Below, one piece after another: positions 20,488-28,784 of a DNA stretch of 64,000 nucleotides. Numbering within the stretch: the first letter of the stretch is position 1; the number at the start of each line of letters is the position of its first letter. The position numbers and the translations under genes were made by a program. Source of the stretch: Novosphingobium fuchskuhlense (GTDB taxonomy: Bacteria > Pseudomonadota > Alphaproteobacteria > Sphingomonadales > Sphingomonadaceae); the NCBI RefSeq assembly GCF_001519075.1, contig NZ_KQ954245.1, forward strand, positions 783,552 to 847,551. Direction: 5' to 3'. The notes beneath the pieces were generated by a model that had not been told where the DNA came from, ran no database searches, and worked only from the letters and a program-made list of their open reading frames with translations.

Positions 20488-20510
20488 GGGGGCGGTTGGC
20501 GACCGTCCCC
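20488..20510 (+). terminator. GC-rich hairpin after TonB receptor
   Basis: GGGGGCGGT - TGGCG - ACCGTCCCC forms a 9-bp stem with one mismatch, 15 nt after the TBDR stop. No T-run follows, so it may be an mRNA-stabilising or partial termination element between the receptor and the transporter rather than a strong terminator. Confidence 0.4.
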
Positions 20511-20549
20511 GACAACCGGCAGCCAGCCGATCGAAAAGGGAGACCGGAC

Positions 20550-20642
20550 ATGAATTTGTCCGCCTGCGACGGTTGGCTGCTAGCCCCATGGAATACCGCA
20601 CCGCTTCGTCCTTCCGTCAGCCGGAGGGCGCACGGTGGCTGA
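20550..20642 (+). CDS. Possible 30-residue leader ORF upstream of the GPH transporter
   Basis: An ATG at 20550 follows an excellent GGGAG ribosome-binding site (7-nt spacing) and opens a 30-codon frame, MNLSACDGWLLAPWNTAPL and onward. It terminates at 20642, eight nucleotides inside the start of the symporter (GTG 20635), in a different frame. The arrangement suits translational coupling. A palindrome GGACA-N6-TGTCC (20546-20561) overlaps its start. No homology is recognised, and it may be fortuitous. Confidence 0.3.
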   Translation: MNLSACDGWLLAPWNTAPLRPSVSRRAHGG

Positions 20643-22006
20643 TCGCTCTGCAGGAATGGTCGGCAGGCTCTCGCTGGCCAAACGCGCAAGCTACGGCTTC
20701 GGCGATTTCGGCTACAGCCTTGCCTACAACATGGCGGGTGCTTTCCTGCTCTACTACTACACCACCGTGGTCGGCTTGCCCGCAGCGGCAGTCGGCACGA
20801 TCTTTCTCGTCGCCCGCCTGCTCGATGCGGTGATCGATCCGCTGGTCGGCATCGCGGTCGACAAGACGCGCAGCCGGTGGGGCCGCACCCGCCCCTATTT
20901 CCTTTTCACCGCCGTGCCTTACGTCCTGGTCTTCATCGCCACGTTCCATGTGCCGCAGTGGAGCGAGGGGGCGCAGCTCCTCTATGCCTTCCTCACCTTC
21001 AAAGCGCTGGGGATCATCATGAGCGCCGGTTCGATCCCCTATACCGCGCTGATGCCGATGATGACGGACGATCCCGCAGACCGACTGCGCCTCGGCGGCT
21101 GGCGCTCAATCGGCACGTCGGTCGGCGTGATCCTCGGCACCGCCGCCACGATGCCTCTGGTCGGCGCGCTCGGCGGCGGCAACGAGGCGGCCGGTTTCCT
21201 GCGCACCGCATTTCTGTTCGGCGCACTCTCGCTCTTGGCGCTGGCCATGCTCTTCCGCAATTGCCGGGAAAGGATCGCCGACACAGCGGCGCCGGAGGCT
21301 TTCCGCGTCCTTCCCGCCATCGGCCAGATGCTCGGCAACCGGGCTTGGGCGGTCTGCTTCGGCTTCTGCCTGCTCTACTTCGTGCGCTTCGGCGCCATGC
21401 TGGGGCTGACGATATTCTACGCAAAGGATGTGCTGCAGAAGCCGTGGCTGATCCCGGTCATGCTGCCGATGGTCTCGGGCGGGCTGCTCATCGCCGCCTT
21501 CATCGCGCCTCCGATCCTTGCGCGCACCGGCATCCGCCGTGGCTGCATTGGCGCGATCCTGCTCGCGCTCGTGCTCCTGACGGCGATGGCGGGGCTGGAT
21601 CACGCGCCGGACGTGGAGATCGGCTCGCTCGCCGTCCCGCCGCTGCTGCTGCCCTATCTCGCTTTTTCCATCGTCACCTCGGTCACGATCACCGGCATCT
21701 TTTCGATGGCAGCGGCCACGGCGGACTACCATCAGGCCCTGTTCGGTGTGCGCCATGAAGGGCTGTTGTCCTCCGGCATCAGCACGTCGACCAAGGTCGG
21801 CATGGCGGTCCGGCAGTTCGCTCGGCGCCTTCGTCCTCGCCTTCGCTGGCTATGTGCCCGATGCGGTAAGCGAGGTCGCCCGCAGCGATATCCGCAGCGC
21901 CTATTTCCTCGTCGCGGGCGGCCTCCTCGCCGTGCAGGCGGGCATCGTCTGGTTCTGGCCGATGGATGGCCGCTGGCGCGACCGGTTCGGCGCTTCCGCC
22001 GCTTGA
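20635..22006 (+). pseudogene. GPH-family (MelB-like) sugar:cation symporter, frameshifted near the C terminus
   Basis: The first 391 codons encode a clear glycoside-pentoside-hexuronide symporter: LAKRASYGFGDFGYSLAYN, DAVIDPLVGIAVDKTRSRWGRTRPYFLF and about ten membrane segments. At about 21810 the expected sequence leaves the frame: ...KVGMAV continues as GSSLGAFVLAFAGYV...FWPMDGRWRDRF in the next frame, to a stop at 22006. One extra C at 21810-21811 explains this. Unshifted translation gives an arginine-rich tail ending at 22026. It is either a real frameshift that removes the last two membrane helices or a sequencing error. GTG 20635 follows GGAG. Family function is inner-membrane import of glycosides with Na+ or H+; here it would feed the C-deglycosidase operon. 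Confidence 0.8.
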
Positions 22007-22023
22007 CTTCGGACGGAAATTAC

Positions 22024-22039
22024 TAGAATTGACGTTCTA
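22024..22039. promoter_or_regulatory. Putative TetR operator, site 2 (TAGAA-N6-TTCTA)
   Basis: TAGAATTGACGTTCTA is a perfect 5-bp inverted repeat with a 6-nt spacer, 89 bp before the deglycosidase start and 17 bp after the symporter stop. Fourteen of its bases are identical (reverse complement) to the site beside the TetR gene at 16641-16654. Confidence 0.6.
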
Positions 22040-22128
22040 ATATTTGCACCGGGAATCGCAGGCAGCCCTTCGGTTCCATTCCACGATCAGAGCAGCGCCT
22101 TGGCAGCTGCCTCAGGGGAGAAAGCCTC

Positions 22129-23148
22129 ATGGCGATCAGACGCGGCGTAAGCCTGTACAGCTTCCAGAACGAGACCTTCCAGGGCAAGATGACCCTCGAG
22201 GACTGCATCCGCACCTGCGCCGAAATGGGCGCCAACGGCATCGAAGTCATCGGCGAGCAGACCTTCTGGGGCTGGCCCGAACAGAGCGTCGACGAGGCGG
22301 AAATAACCCAGTGGCACCGGCTCATCGCCAAGTACGATTGCGTGCCCGTCGCCCACGACTTCATGCTCGATTACAAGCGCTACAAGGGGCGCGAGATGCC
22401 CTTCGAAGAGCAGGTCGCCAGCGTCCGCAAGGATATCGATTTCGGCGCCCGGCTCGGCGTGAAGTACATCCGCGCACTCGTCTCGATCGCGCCCGAAGTG
22501 CTCGTCGCCGCAGCACCGTATGCGGAAGAGAAGGGTATCAAGATCCTCATCGAGGTTCACGCGCCCCTGCACTTCGATCACCCGTGGATCATCCGCCACG
22601 CCGAAGCCTTCGAAAAGTCGGGCTCCGGCGCGCTCGGCTTCCTGCCCGACATGGGCATGTTCCTCCATGCCTTCCCGCCGGTCTGGAAAGAGAAGTTCAT
22701 GCGCGTGGGCGTGCCGCAGGCCATCGCCGACTACATCGTCAAGGCTTACGAGGACCGTGTCCTGTCGGAATACGTCATCCTCAACGTCCAGCAGATGGGC
22801 GGCACCGGCCCTGCCATCGCCATGGCCGAAACGCTGCGCCACAACGCCGCGTTCGAGCCGAAGCGGATGCTCGATTACATGCCGCGCATCCACAACATCC
22901 ACGGCAAGTTCTACGAGATGACGCCGGATTCGAACGGTTCCTACATCGAACCCGCGATCCCTTATGCCGAGATCGTCAGCGTGCTGAAGCAGGGCGGCTA
23001 CGACGGCTACATCTGCTCCGAATATGAAGGCAACCGCTGGGTCGAGGACGCGATGGAGCCCGACAGCGTCGAACAGGTCCGCCGCCAGCAGGTCATGCTG
23101 GCCGCCCTGCTTGGCGAGCCCGCCCCCCAGCTTCGCGCTGCAGCCTGA
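22129..23148 (+). CDS. C-glycoside deglycosidase alpha-subunit-like TIM-barrel protein (sugar phosphate isomerase/epimerase superfamily)
   Basis: 339 residues of the xylose-isomerase-like TIM-barrel fold. A metal site of the family form can be read: Glu142 with neighbouring His144 (IEVHAP), Asp174 (FLPDMG), His255 or His258 (RIHNIHGKF) and Glu298/Glu300 (CSEYEG). The decisive clue is the next gene, 14 bp downstream, which encodes the CGDB/DUF6379 domain. In known C-glycoside deglycosidases (DgpB/C, DfgA/B, CarB/C) a TIM-barrel metal subunit and this small subunit form the enzyme that splits 3-keto C-glycosides into aglycone and a dehydrated 3-keto sugar. No signal peptide, so cytoplasmic. GGGGAGAAAG precedes the ATG. 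Activity on 3-keto O-glycosides is an alternative. Confidence 0.78.
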   Translation: MAIRRGVSLYSFQNETFQGKMTLEDCIRTCAEMGANGIEVIGEQTFWGWPEQSVDEAEITQWHRLIAKYDCVPVAHDFMLDYKRYKGREMPFEEQVASVRKDIDFGARLGVKYIRALVSIAPEVLVAAAPYAEEKGIKILIEVHAPLHFDHPWIIRHAEAFEKSGSGALGFLPDMGMFLHAFPPVWKEKFMRVGVPQAIADYIVKAYEDRVLSEYVILNVQQMGGTGPAIAMAETLRHNAAFEPKRMLDYMPRIHNIHGKFYEMTPDSNGSYIEPAIPYAEIVSVLKQGGYDGYICSEYEGNRWVEDAMEPDSVEQVRRQQVMLAALLGEPAPQLRAAA

Positions 23149-23162
23149 AAGGATCACGCGCC

Positions 23163-23540
23163 ATGATGGACAACAAGATGATCGTTGAGGGCAGCCTCGA
23201 GTCCAGCGACAAGGGCTTCGCCTTCTACGGCCGCCTCCCCTACTACCGCGGCCTTGGCCTTTCGATGATCGAGGATATCCAGATCACCGTCGATGGCGAA
23301 CTCGTCCCCCGCGCCGATGTGCGCTTCCATGTGCGGGGCAAGACCTACACGCTCGACCAGATGGAAACGGTCTACGACGACCGCTGGAACTTCGGTGAAA
23401 AGGCCAAGATCATCGCGATGAAGCCGGGCGGCCTCCCGGCGGGCGAGCACAGAATCGAATTCGCGGTGCGGATGCGCGTATCCTACCTGCCCTTCGTACC
23501 CACCACGAAGGACACCAAGGTCCTGGCGCTCGCGGCCTGA
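23163..23540 (+). CDS. C-glycoside deglycosidase beta-subunit-like protein (CGDB / DUF6379)
   Basis: 125 residues, all-beta, with the family pattern GFAFYGRLPYYRGLGLSMIEDIQITVDGELVP, then FHVRGKTYTLDQMETVYDDRWNFGEKAKI, then GLPAGEHRIEFAVRMRVSYLPF. This small domain is the beta subunit of C-glycoside deglycosidases; it packs on the TIM-barrel subunit and completes the substrate pocket. Length matches single-domain members. It lies 14 bp after the alpha-like gene and 1 bp before the GH3 start, so all three are one operon. Family assignment is from memory of the motif; a profile search against the CGDB family would confirm it. Confidence 0.75.
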   Translation: MMDNKMIVEGSLESSDKGFAFYGRLPYYRGLGLSMIEDIQITVDGELVPRADVRFHVRGKTYTLDQMETVYDDRWNFGEKAKIIAMKPGGLPAGEHRIEFAVRMRVSYLPFVPTTKDTKVLALAA

Positions 23541-23541
23541 C

Positions 23542-25932
23542 ATGAGCGCGCTTACCCTCGATCAGGCCGCCCTGCTCACGGCGGGAGCCGCGATGTGGGC
23601 AACGCCCACGGTGCCGGAAGCCGGCATCCCCTCATTCACCATGAGCGACGGGCCGATGGGCATCGCGAGCGGAAAGGTCGATGAACGCGATATCGCCCGC
23701 CTGTCTCCCTGCGCCACGGCGCTGGGGGCCAGCTGGGATGTCGATCTGGCGCGGCGCATCGGCACACTGGTCGGGCAGGAAGCCGTCGGGCGCGGGATCG
23801 ACATGGTGCTCGCCCCCAACATCAATCTCGCCCGCAGCCCTTTGGCCGGCCGCGCCTTCGAGTATTTTTCCGAGGATCCGCTGCTGGCGGGCCTCCTCGG
23901 CGCGGCCTGGATCGGCGGCCTCCAGTCGACCGGCACCGGCTCCTGCGCCAAGCATCTCGTCTGCAACGACAGCGAAACCGCGCGCGACACGATGAACGTG
24001 ATTGTGGACGAGCGCACCTTGCGAGAGGTCTACCTCCTCCCCTTCGAATTCGCCGCCGCCGCCGGCTGCGCAGGCATGCTCGCGGCCTACAACCGCGTGA
24101 ACGGCGACTACTGCGCCGAACAGCACCACGTGCTCACCGAAGTGGTGAAGAGTGAATGGGGCTATCAGGGCGTCCTGATGTCCGACTGGTTCGGCACCCA
24201 TTCCACCGCGCCGACGCTGGCAGCGGGGCTCGATCTTGAAATGCCAGGCCCTGCCCGCTTCCTCGGCGCCAAGGCCGCCGCGGCCGTCGACGAAGGCACT
24301 CTTGCCGAGACGCGTGTGCGCGATGCCGCCGCCCGCGTCGCAAACGCCGCACGCCGCGTGACGGGGCCCAAATCCCGGCCGCTTGCCGAAGCCGAAATCA
24401 CCGCGCTGCTCGAGGAAGCTGCCGCCGCCGGCATGGTTCTCCTCCGGAACGAGAGCGCATTGCTCCCGCTCGATCCGGCGCGCATCGGGACGCTTGCGGT
24501 CATCGGCCCCAATGCCGCCGCCCCCTGCTTCCAGGGCGGAACGTTCGCCAAGATTTCGGTCCGTCCGGACCTTGCCTCGCCGATCGAGGCCATCCGCGCG
24601 CGCTTTGGCGCCCATTGCAAGGTCCTGTTCGAGCCGGGCGTCGATCCCGCGCCGCGTTTGCCGCTCATGCAGGTCACCCCCGCCCACGATATCGGCGACG
24701 GCTGCACAAGCGGCATGACGCTCGACTATTTCGCCAGCCCCGATTGCAGCGGGGAGCCGCTGACCCGCGAAACGCGCGATACCAATTCACTCGTCTGGTT
24801 TGCCGGGATGCACGATCAGGCTCCCTTCGCGAAAGGCGGCTCGATCCGCGCCTCGGGCCGCTTCACCGCGACCAAGGCCGGCACCCACCGCTTTCACCTC
24901 GGTGCCACCGGCGTCTCGCGCCTCCTTGTCGATGGCCGCGAGGTCCTGACCACCACCGAATGCCCCCCGGGTGACACCATGGGCGTGCTCAAGGCCGGCG
25001 ACAGCGAAAGTGCGCCCGTAGACCTCGCCGCCGGGCAGACGGTCGAGGTGGTCGCGGAGTTTACCTTCGCCGGCGCGCGCGTCCACGGATTGTGGTACGG
25101 CATCCGCGCGCCCGGCAGCGGCGAGGAACTGCTGGCCGCCGCCGAAGCTGCCGCGCGCGCAGCCGATGCGGTCGTCCTCATCGTCGGCGAAACGTCGGAC
25201 AGCTCGGTCGAAAGCAAGGACCGGACCGGTACGCAGCTCGCCGCCGGACAGCTGGAGCTTATCACCCGCGTCACCGCCGCCAACCCGCGCGTGGCGGTCG
25301 TCACCAATGTCGGCCACGCCTACGACGCCGCATGGGAAGACCGCGCCGCCGCCCATCTCGCCACGTGGTACCCCGGCGAAGGCTTTGCCGCCGCGCTCGC
25401 CGCCGTGCTCGCCGGAGACCGCGAACCGGGTGGCCGCATGCCCGTCACCATCGCGCGCGAGGAAGCCGATTATCCGGGCTACAGCCTCAAGCCGCAGGCC
25501 GACGGCGCGCTGCCCTATGCCGAAGGCACCCGCATCGGCTATCGCGGGTTGATCGCGGCCGGCCGCGCTGCGCGCCATACGCTTGGCGCCGGTGAAGGCT
25601 ATGCCCGCTTCGCATGGTCCGATCCCGCCATCACGGCAGAGGGCGCGGCGATCACCGTCACCAATGTCTCTGCCCGTGCGGGCACGGACGTCGTACAAGT
25701 CTACCGCGATGCGCCGGAAGCCACGCTGATCGGGTTTGCCAAGGTCCATGTCGAACCCGGCCATGCCGCGCGCGTCATGATCCCGCTCCCCCGCCGCCGC
25801 TTCATGGTCTGGGGCGATAGCGGCTGGGAGCTGCTCCCCGCCCCGCACCGTGTCCGCATCGCGCGCCATGCGGAAGATGCCGGCCACGCCCTGGAAATCG
25901 ACGCGGCCAGCCTTCCCGACACCGGCCTCTGA
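23542..25932 (+). CDS. GH3 beta-glucosidase with PA14 insertion, cytoplasmic
   Basis: 796 residues without a signal peptide, so probably cytoplasmic. The GH3 N-terminal barrel carries the nucleophile Asp215 in LMSDWFG. A PA14 domain is inserted in the C-terminal half (about residues 390-525, GTHRFHLGATGVSRLLVDGREVLTT...VEVVAEF), and a fibronectin-III-like domain ends the protein (GTDVVQVYRDAPEA). PA14-bearing GH3 enzymes are typically broad beta-glucosidases with preference set by the insertion. Only 1 bp separates it from the CGDB-like gene, so it is translated with the deglycosidase and may trim O-linked glucose from the same imported glycosides. It converges on GH43 with a 3-bp gap. Confidence 0.88.
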   Translation: MSALTLDQAALLTAGAAMWATPTVPEAGIPSFTMSDGPMGIASGKVDERDIARLSPCATALGASWDVDLARRIGTLVGQEAVGRGIDMVLAPNINLARSPLAGRAFEYFSEDPLLAGLLGAAWIGGLQSTGTGSCAKHLVCNDSETARDTMNVIVDERTLREVYLLPFEFAAAAGCAGMLAAYNRVNGDYCAEQHHVLTEVVKSEWGYQGVLMSDWFGTHSTAPTLAAGLDLEMPGPARFLGAKAAAAVDEGTLAETRVRDAAARVANAARRVTGPKSRPLAEAEITALLEEAAAAGMVLLRNESALLPLDPARIGTLAVIGPNAAAPCFQGGTFAKISVRPDLASPIEAIRARFGAHCKVLFEPGVDPAPRLPLMQVTPAHDIGDGCTSGMTLDYFASPDCSGEPLTRETRDTNSLVWFAGMHDQAPFAKGGSIRASGRFTATKAGTHRFHLGATGVSRLLVDGREVLTTTECPPGDTMGVLKAGDSESAPVDLAAGQTVEVVAEFTFAGARVHGLWYGIRAPGSGEELLAAAEAAARAADAVVLIVGETSDSSVESKDRTGTQLAAGQLELITRVTAANPRVAVVTNVGHAYDAAWEDRAAAHLATWYPGEGFAAALAAVLAGDREPGGRMPVTIAREEADYPGYSLKPQADGALPYAEGTRIGYRGLIAAGRAARHTLGAGEGYARFAWSDPAITAEGAAITVTNVSARAGTDVVQVYRDAPEATLIGFAKVHVEPGHAARVMIPLPRRRFMVWGDSGWELLPAPHRVRIARHAEDAGHALEIDAASLPDTGL

Positions 25933-25935
25933 CTG

Positions 25936-27555
25936 TCAGCCCAGCGCGCGGTACCGGAAGTCGGTGAACACCCCCTGCCCCTTGCCCGCCGCGTAAAGCG
26001 CGGGCCTGAGGCTGGCGAGGTCGTCCATCGTGTTGGCGTTGTAGCCCGAGACTTCCGAGCGCACGGCATGGCGCGTCCACGTCTTGCCATCGAGGCTGTA
26101 GAAGAACGTCACGATCTGCAGGTCATTGACGATCCTGAGCTGCATGGTGCGCGCGGCCGGCGCCGGCTCGCGCCAGTACATCGGCATCCCGCCGCGATAG
26201 CTCGTCAGCCCGGCGCCGGTGATTCCCATGCCGAGGAACAGCCGCCGGTTGTAGAACAGCAGCAGCCCCGCCTCGCCCTCACCGTCCAGTTCAACCGTCA
26301 CCGTGATCTCGTAGGCGCGGTCTCCCACCATCTGGGTGAGGACACTGCCATCGCCCGGCCCGCTGCCCTTGCCCGGCAGCACCAGCGTCCCGCCGCCCAT
26401 GGCGATCCGCGCGGCTTCCTCGGGCGAGGTGCCATAGGCGGTCCAACGCGTCCCCAGCGAGGACGACGCGAACGCATCCGACCGTGCCATCCCATGCGGC
26501 GCACCGGACCTGCCCCCGGGCATCGGCAGCGCGCGCGAAAGATCGCCGCCAAGCGCCCTCGGCCAGCCATCCGCCGTCCACACGAACGGCTCGAGCAAGG
26601 TCTGCCGCCCCAGCGTGCGGTAGCCGTTCTCATAGCCGTGGTAGACGAAGTACCACTGCCCGCCCGGCCCCTCGACCGCCGTGGCATGCCCGCGCGACCA
26701 CCACGCTTCGCCCGCACCCTGCATGCGCACGATCGGATTGTGCGGGCAATGCTCCCACGGTCCGTGGACCGAGCGCGAACGCGCCACCGTCACCATATGC
26801 CCTGTCGGCGGTCCGCTCGTGCCGCCCACCGCGGTCACGAGGTAGAACCACCCGCCGCGCCTCGTAAGTTTGGGTCCCTCCAGCGCCTAGGCCTCGGTTA
26901 CCCAGTCGTCCGGGTATTGCCATCCATCAAAGGCGTGAACCGGCTGGCCGATCGCCGAAAGACCGTCGTCCGCCAGCTGCACGCGCATGCCGCCGGACAG
27001 GAACAGATAGCGCTTGCCGTCCTCGCCCACGACATGCCCCGGATCGATCAAGCCCCGGATGCCAAGATCAACGGGTTCGCTCCACGGCCCGGTGAGGCTA
27101 TCTGCATGGATCACCCAGATCTGCGGCGCGTCCTTCACCTTGTCAGACCACGGCGCGGGGATGAACGGGATGTATATGAAATAGCGCCCCACATGCTTCA
27201 CCAGATCGACCGCGAAACCGATCGCTGCCGGATGTGTCAGTGCGGGGCCAACCGGCACCCAGTTCACCAGATCGCGCGAATGCCAGATGAGGAGGCCGGG
27301 CGCCGCATCGAAGCTCGAATGGGTGAGGTAGTAGTCCTCTCCGTCCTTGAGGATCGAAGGATCGGGATAATCGCCCGCCAGCACAGGATTGCGGAAGGTG
27401 CCATTGCCGAGATCGGCCTTGCGCTGCCCTTCGATGCCGCGTCCCCACTGCGGCACGGCCGCGACAGAGCGTGTCGGCACCGCGCTGCTGGCAAGCGCGG
27501 CTCCCGAGAGCGCGAAGAGCGAACGCCGGTCCAGATCCAAGTCCCCCATCGACAT
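25936..27555 (-). pseudogene. GH43-family glycoside hydrolase interrupted by an in-frame TAG
   Basis: A Tat signal (DRRSLFALSG) and the GH43 five-blade propeller are encoded from 27555 (AAGGAG ribosome-binding site). The general base Asp in GDYPDPS and the pKa modulator Asp in LIDPGHV are present. At 26887-26889 a TAG stop interrupts the frame; coding resumes in the same frame straight after it with LEGPK, the general-acid glutamate motif, followed by a beta-sandwich domain to 25936. The truncated product (222 aa) would therefore lack the catalytic acid. A single G-to-T or C-to-T change (GAG or CAG to TAG) explains it. The parent enzyme would be an arabinofuranosidase or beta-xylosidase type. 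A sequencing error or readthrough is possible. Confidence 0.82.
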
Positions 27556-27607
27556 TTTCTCCTTGTCAGCGTCCTATCAAGCGCTTGAAACCGGGCCTCT
27601 AACAAAT

Positions 27608-27623
27608 TAGAACATACATTACA
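27608..27623. promoter_or_regulatory. Putative TetR operator, site 3 (TAGAA-N6-TTACA)
   Basis: TAGAACATACATTACA is in the 89-bp divergent gap between GH43 and the Gfo/Idh gene; it matches site 2 (read as TAGAACGTCAATTCTA) at 11 of 16 positions, with an intact left arm. A GGGGAGAG ribosome-binding site and TTG start (27645) lie just downstream. Confidence 0.4.
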
Positions 27624-27644
27624 AATAGACGGGGAGAGACAGTC

Positions 27645-28772
27645 TTGAGTCGGCTGCGTATGGCCATGATCGGCGGCGGCCCGGGCGCCTTTATCGGCCC
27701 CGTCCACCGTATCGCGGCGGAAATGGACCGCGAAATCGAACTGGTCGCCGGGGTATTTTCGGGCGATCCCGCGCGCAGCCGTGCCGGGGGCATGGCCTAT
27801 GGTCTCGATCCGGCACGTGCCTATGGCAGTCTCGCCGAAATGCTCAGCGCCGAACGCGTCCGCGCGGACGGCGCGCAGTTCGTGGCTGTCGTCACCCCCA
27901 ATCACGATCACCTGCCCTCCGCGCGCGCCGCGCTCGCCGCCGGTTTTCCCGTCATCAGCGACAAGCCGATGACCGCAACGCTCGCCGAAGCTCGCGAACT
28001 GGCCGCAGCAGTCGAAGCCGCCGGGCTCCCCTTCGCCCTCACCTACACCTATTCGGGCTACCCCCTTGTGCGCGAAGCTCGCGCGCGCATCGCAGCCGGC
28101 GCCCTCGGCGCCGTCCGCAAGGTTGTCGTCGAGTATCCGCAGGGCTGGCTTGCCGGCCCGGCAGAGGGCAAGCAGGCCGAATGGCGCGTCGATCCGTCCC
28201 GCGCCGGCGCTGGCGGCTGCATCGGCGATATCGGCGTCCACGCCTTCCAGCTCGCCGAATTCGTCACCGGCCTCAAGGTCACCGAACTCCTCGCCGATCT
28301 CGGCGCGGTCGTCCCCGGCCGCCAGCTCGACGATGATTGCACCGTCCTCCTGCGATTCGAAGATGTCGGCTTTGGGGCAGCGCGCGGCGTCCTCCTCGCC
28401 AGCCAGATCGAGGTCGGCGAACTCAATGGCCTGCGCATCCGCGTCTATGGCGAGCAGGGCGGCCTCGTCTGGAAGCAGGAAGAGCCCAACACGCTCACCC
28501 TCCACCACCTCGATGGCCGCAGCGAAGTCATCCGCGCGGGCACTGGCCTCCTCGGCCCCGACGCCGCGCGCCGCACCCGCACCCCCGGCGGCCACCCTGA
28601 GGGCTACCTCGAGGCCTTCGCCAACCTCTACCGCGATTTCGCCGAACGCTTGCGCGGCGGCAGCGCCCCGCTCCTTCCCGGCGCGGCAGAAGGCCTGCGC
28701 TCGATGGCCTTCATCGACACCGCCGTCCGTGCCAGTGCCGCTGGCGCTGGCTGGACCTCGCTTTCCGTCTGA
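27645..28772 (+). CDS. Gfo/Idh/MocA-family NAD(P)-dependent sugar dehydrogenase (candidate glycoside 3-dehydrogenase)
   Basis: 375 residues, TTG start behind GGGGAGAG. The N-terminal Rossmann fold (MAMIGGGPGAFIGPVHRIA), the conserved Lys107 in ISDKPMT and the Asp195/His199 pair in GGCIGDIGVHAFQLAE make up a complete Gfo/Idh active site. Relatives in this family oxidise the C3 hydroxyl of glycosides (DgpA for puerarin, ThuB, bacterial 3-keto-glycoside pathways). It starts an operon with a TIM-barrel enzyme and the GMC oxidase pair, downstream of the C-deglycosidase operon. It is therefore the likely cytoplasmic provider, or reducer, of 3-keto sugars. Inositol or other sugar dehydrogenase activity is the alternative. 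Confidence 0.82.
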   Translation: MSRLRMAMIGGGPGAFIGPVHRIAAEMDREIELVAGVFSGDPARSRAGGMAYGLDPARAYGSLAEMLSAERVRADGAQFVAVVTPNHDHLPSARAALAAGFPVISDKPMTATLAEARELAAAVEAAGLPFALTYTYSGYPLVREARARIAAGALGAVRKVVVEYPQGWLAGPAEGKQAEWRVDPSRAGAGGCIGDIGVHAFQLAEFVTGLKVTELLADLGAVVPGRQLDDDCTVLLRFEDVGFGAARGVLLASQIEVGELNGLRIRVYGEQGGLVWKQEEPNTLTLHHLDGRSEVIRAGTGLLGPDAARRTRTPGGHPEGYLEAFANLYRDFAERLRGGSAPLLPGAAEGLRSMAFIDTAVRASAAGAGWTSLSV

Positions 28773-28784
28773 GGAACCGAACCC

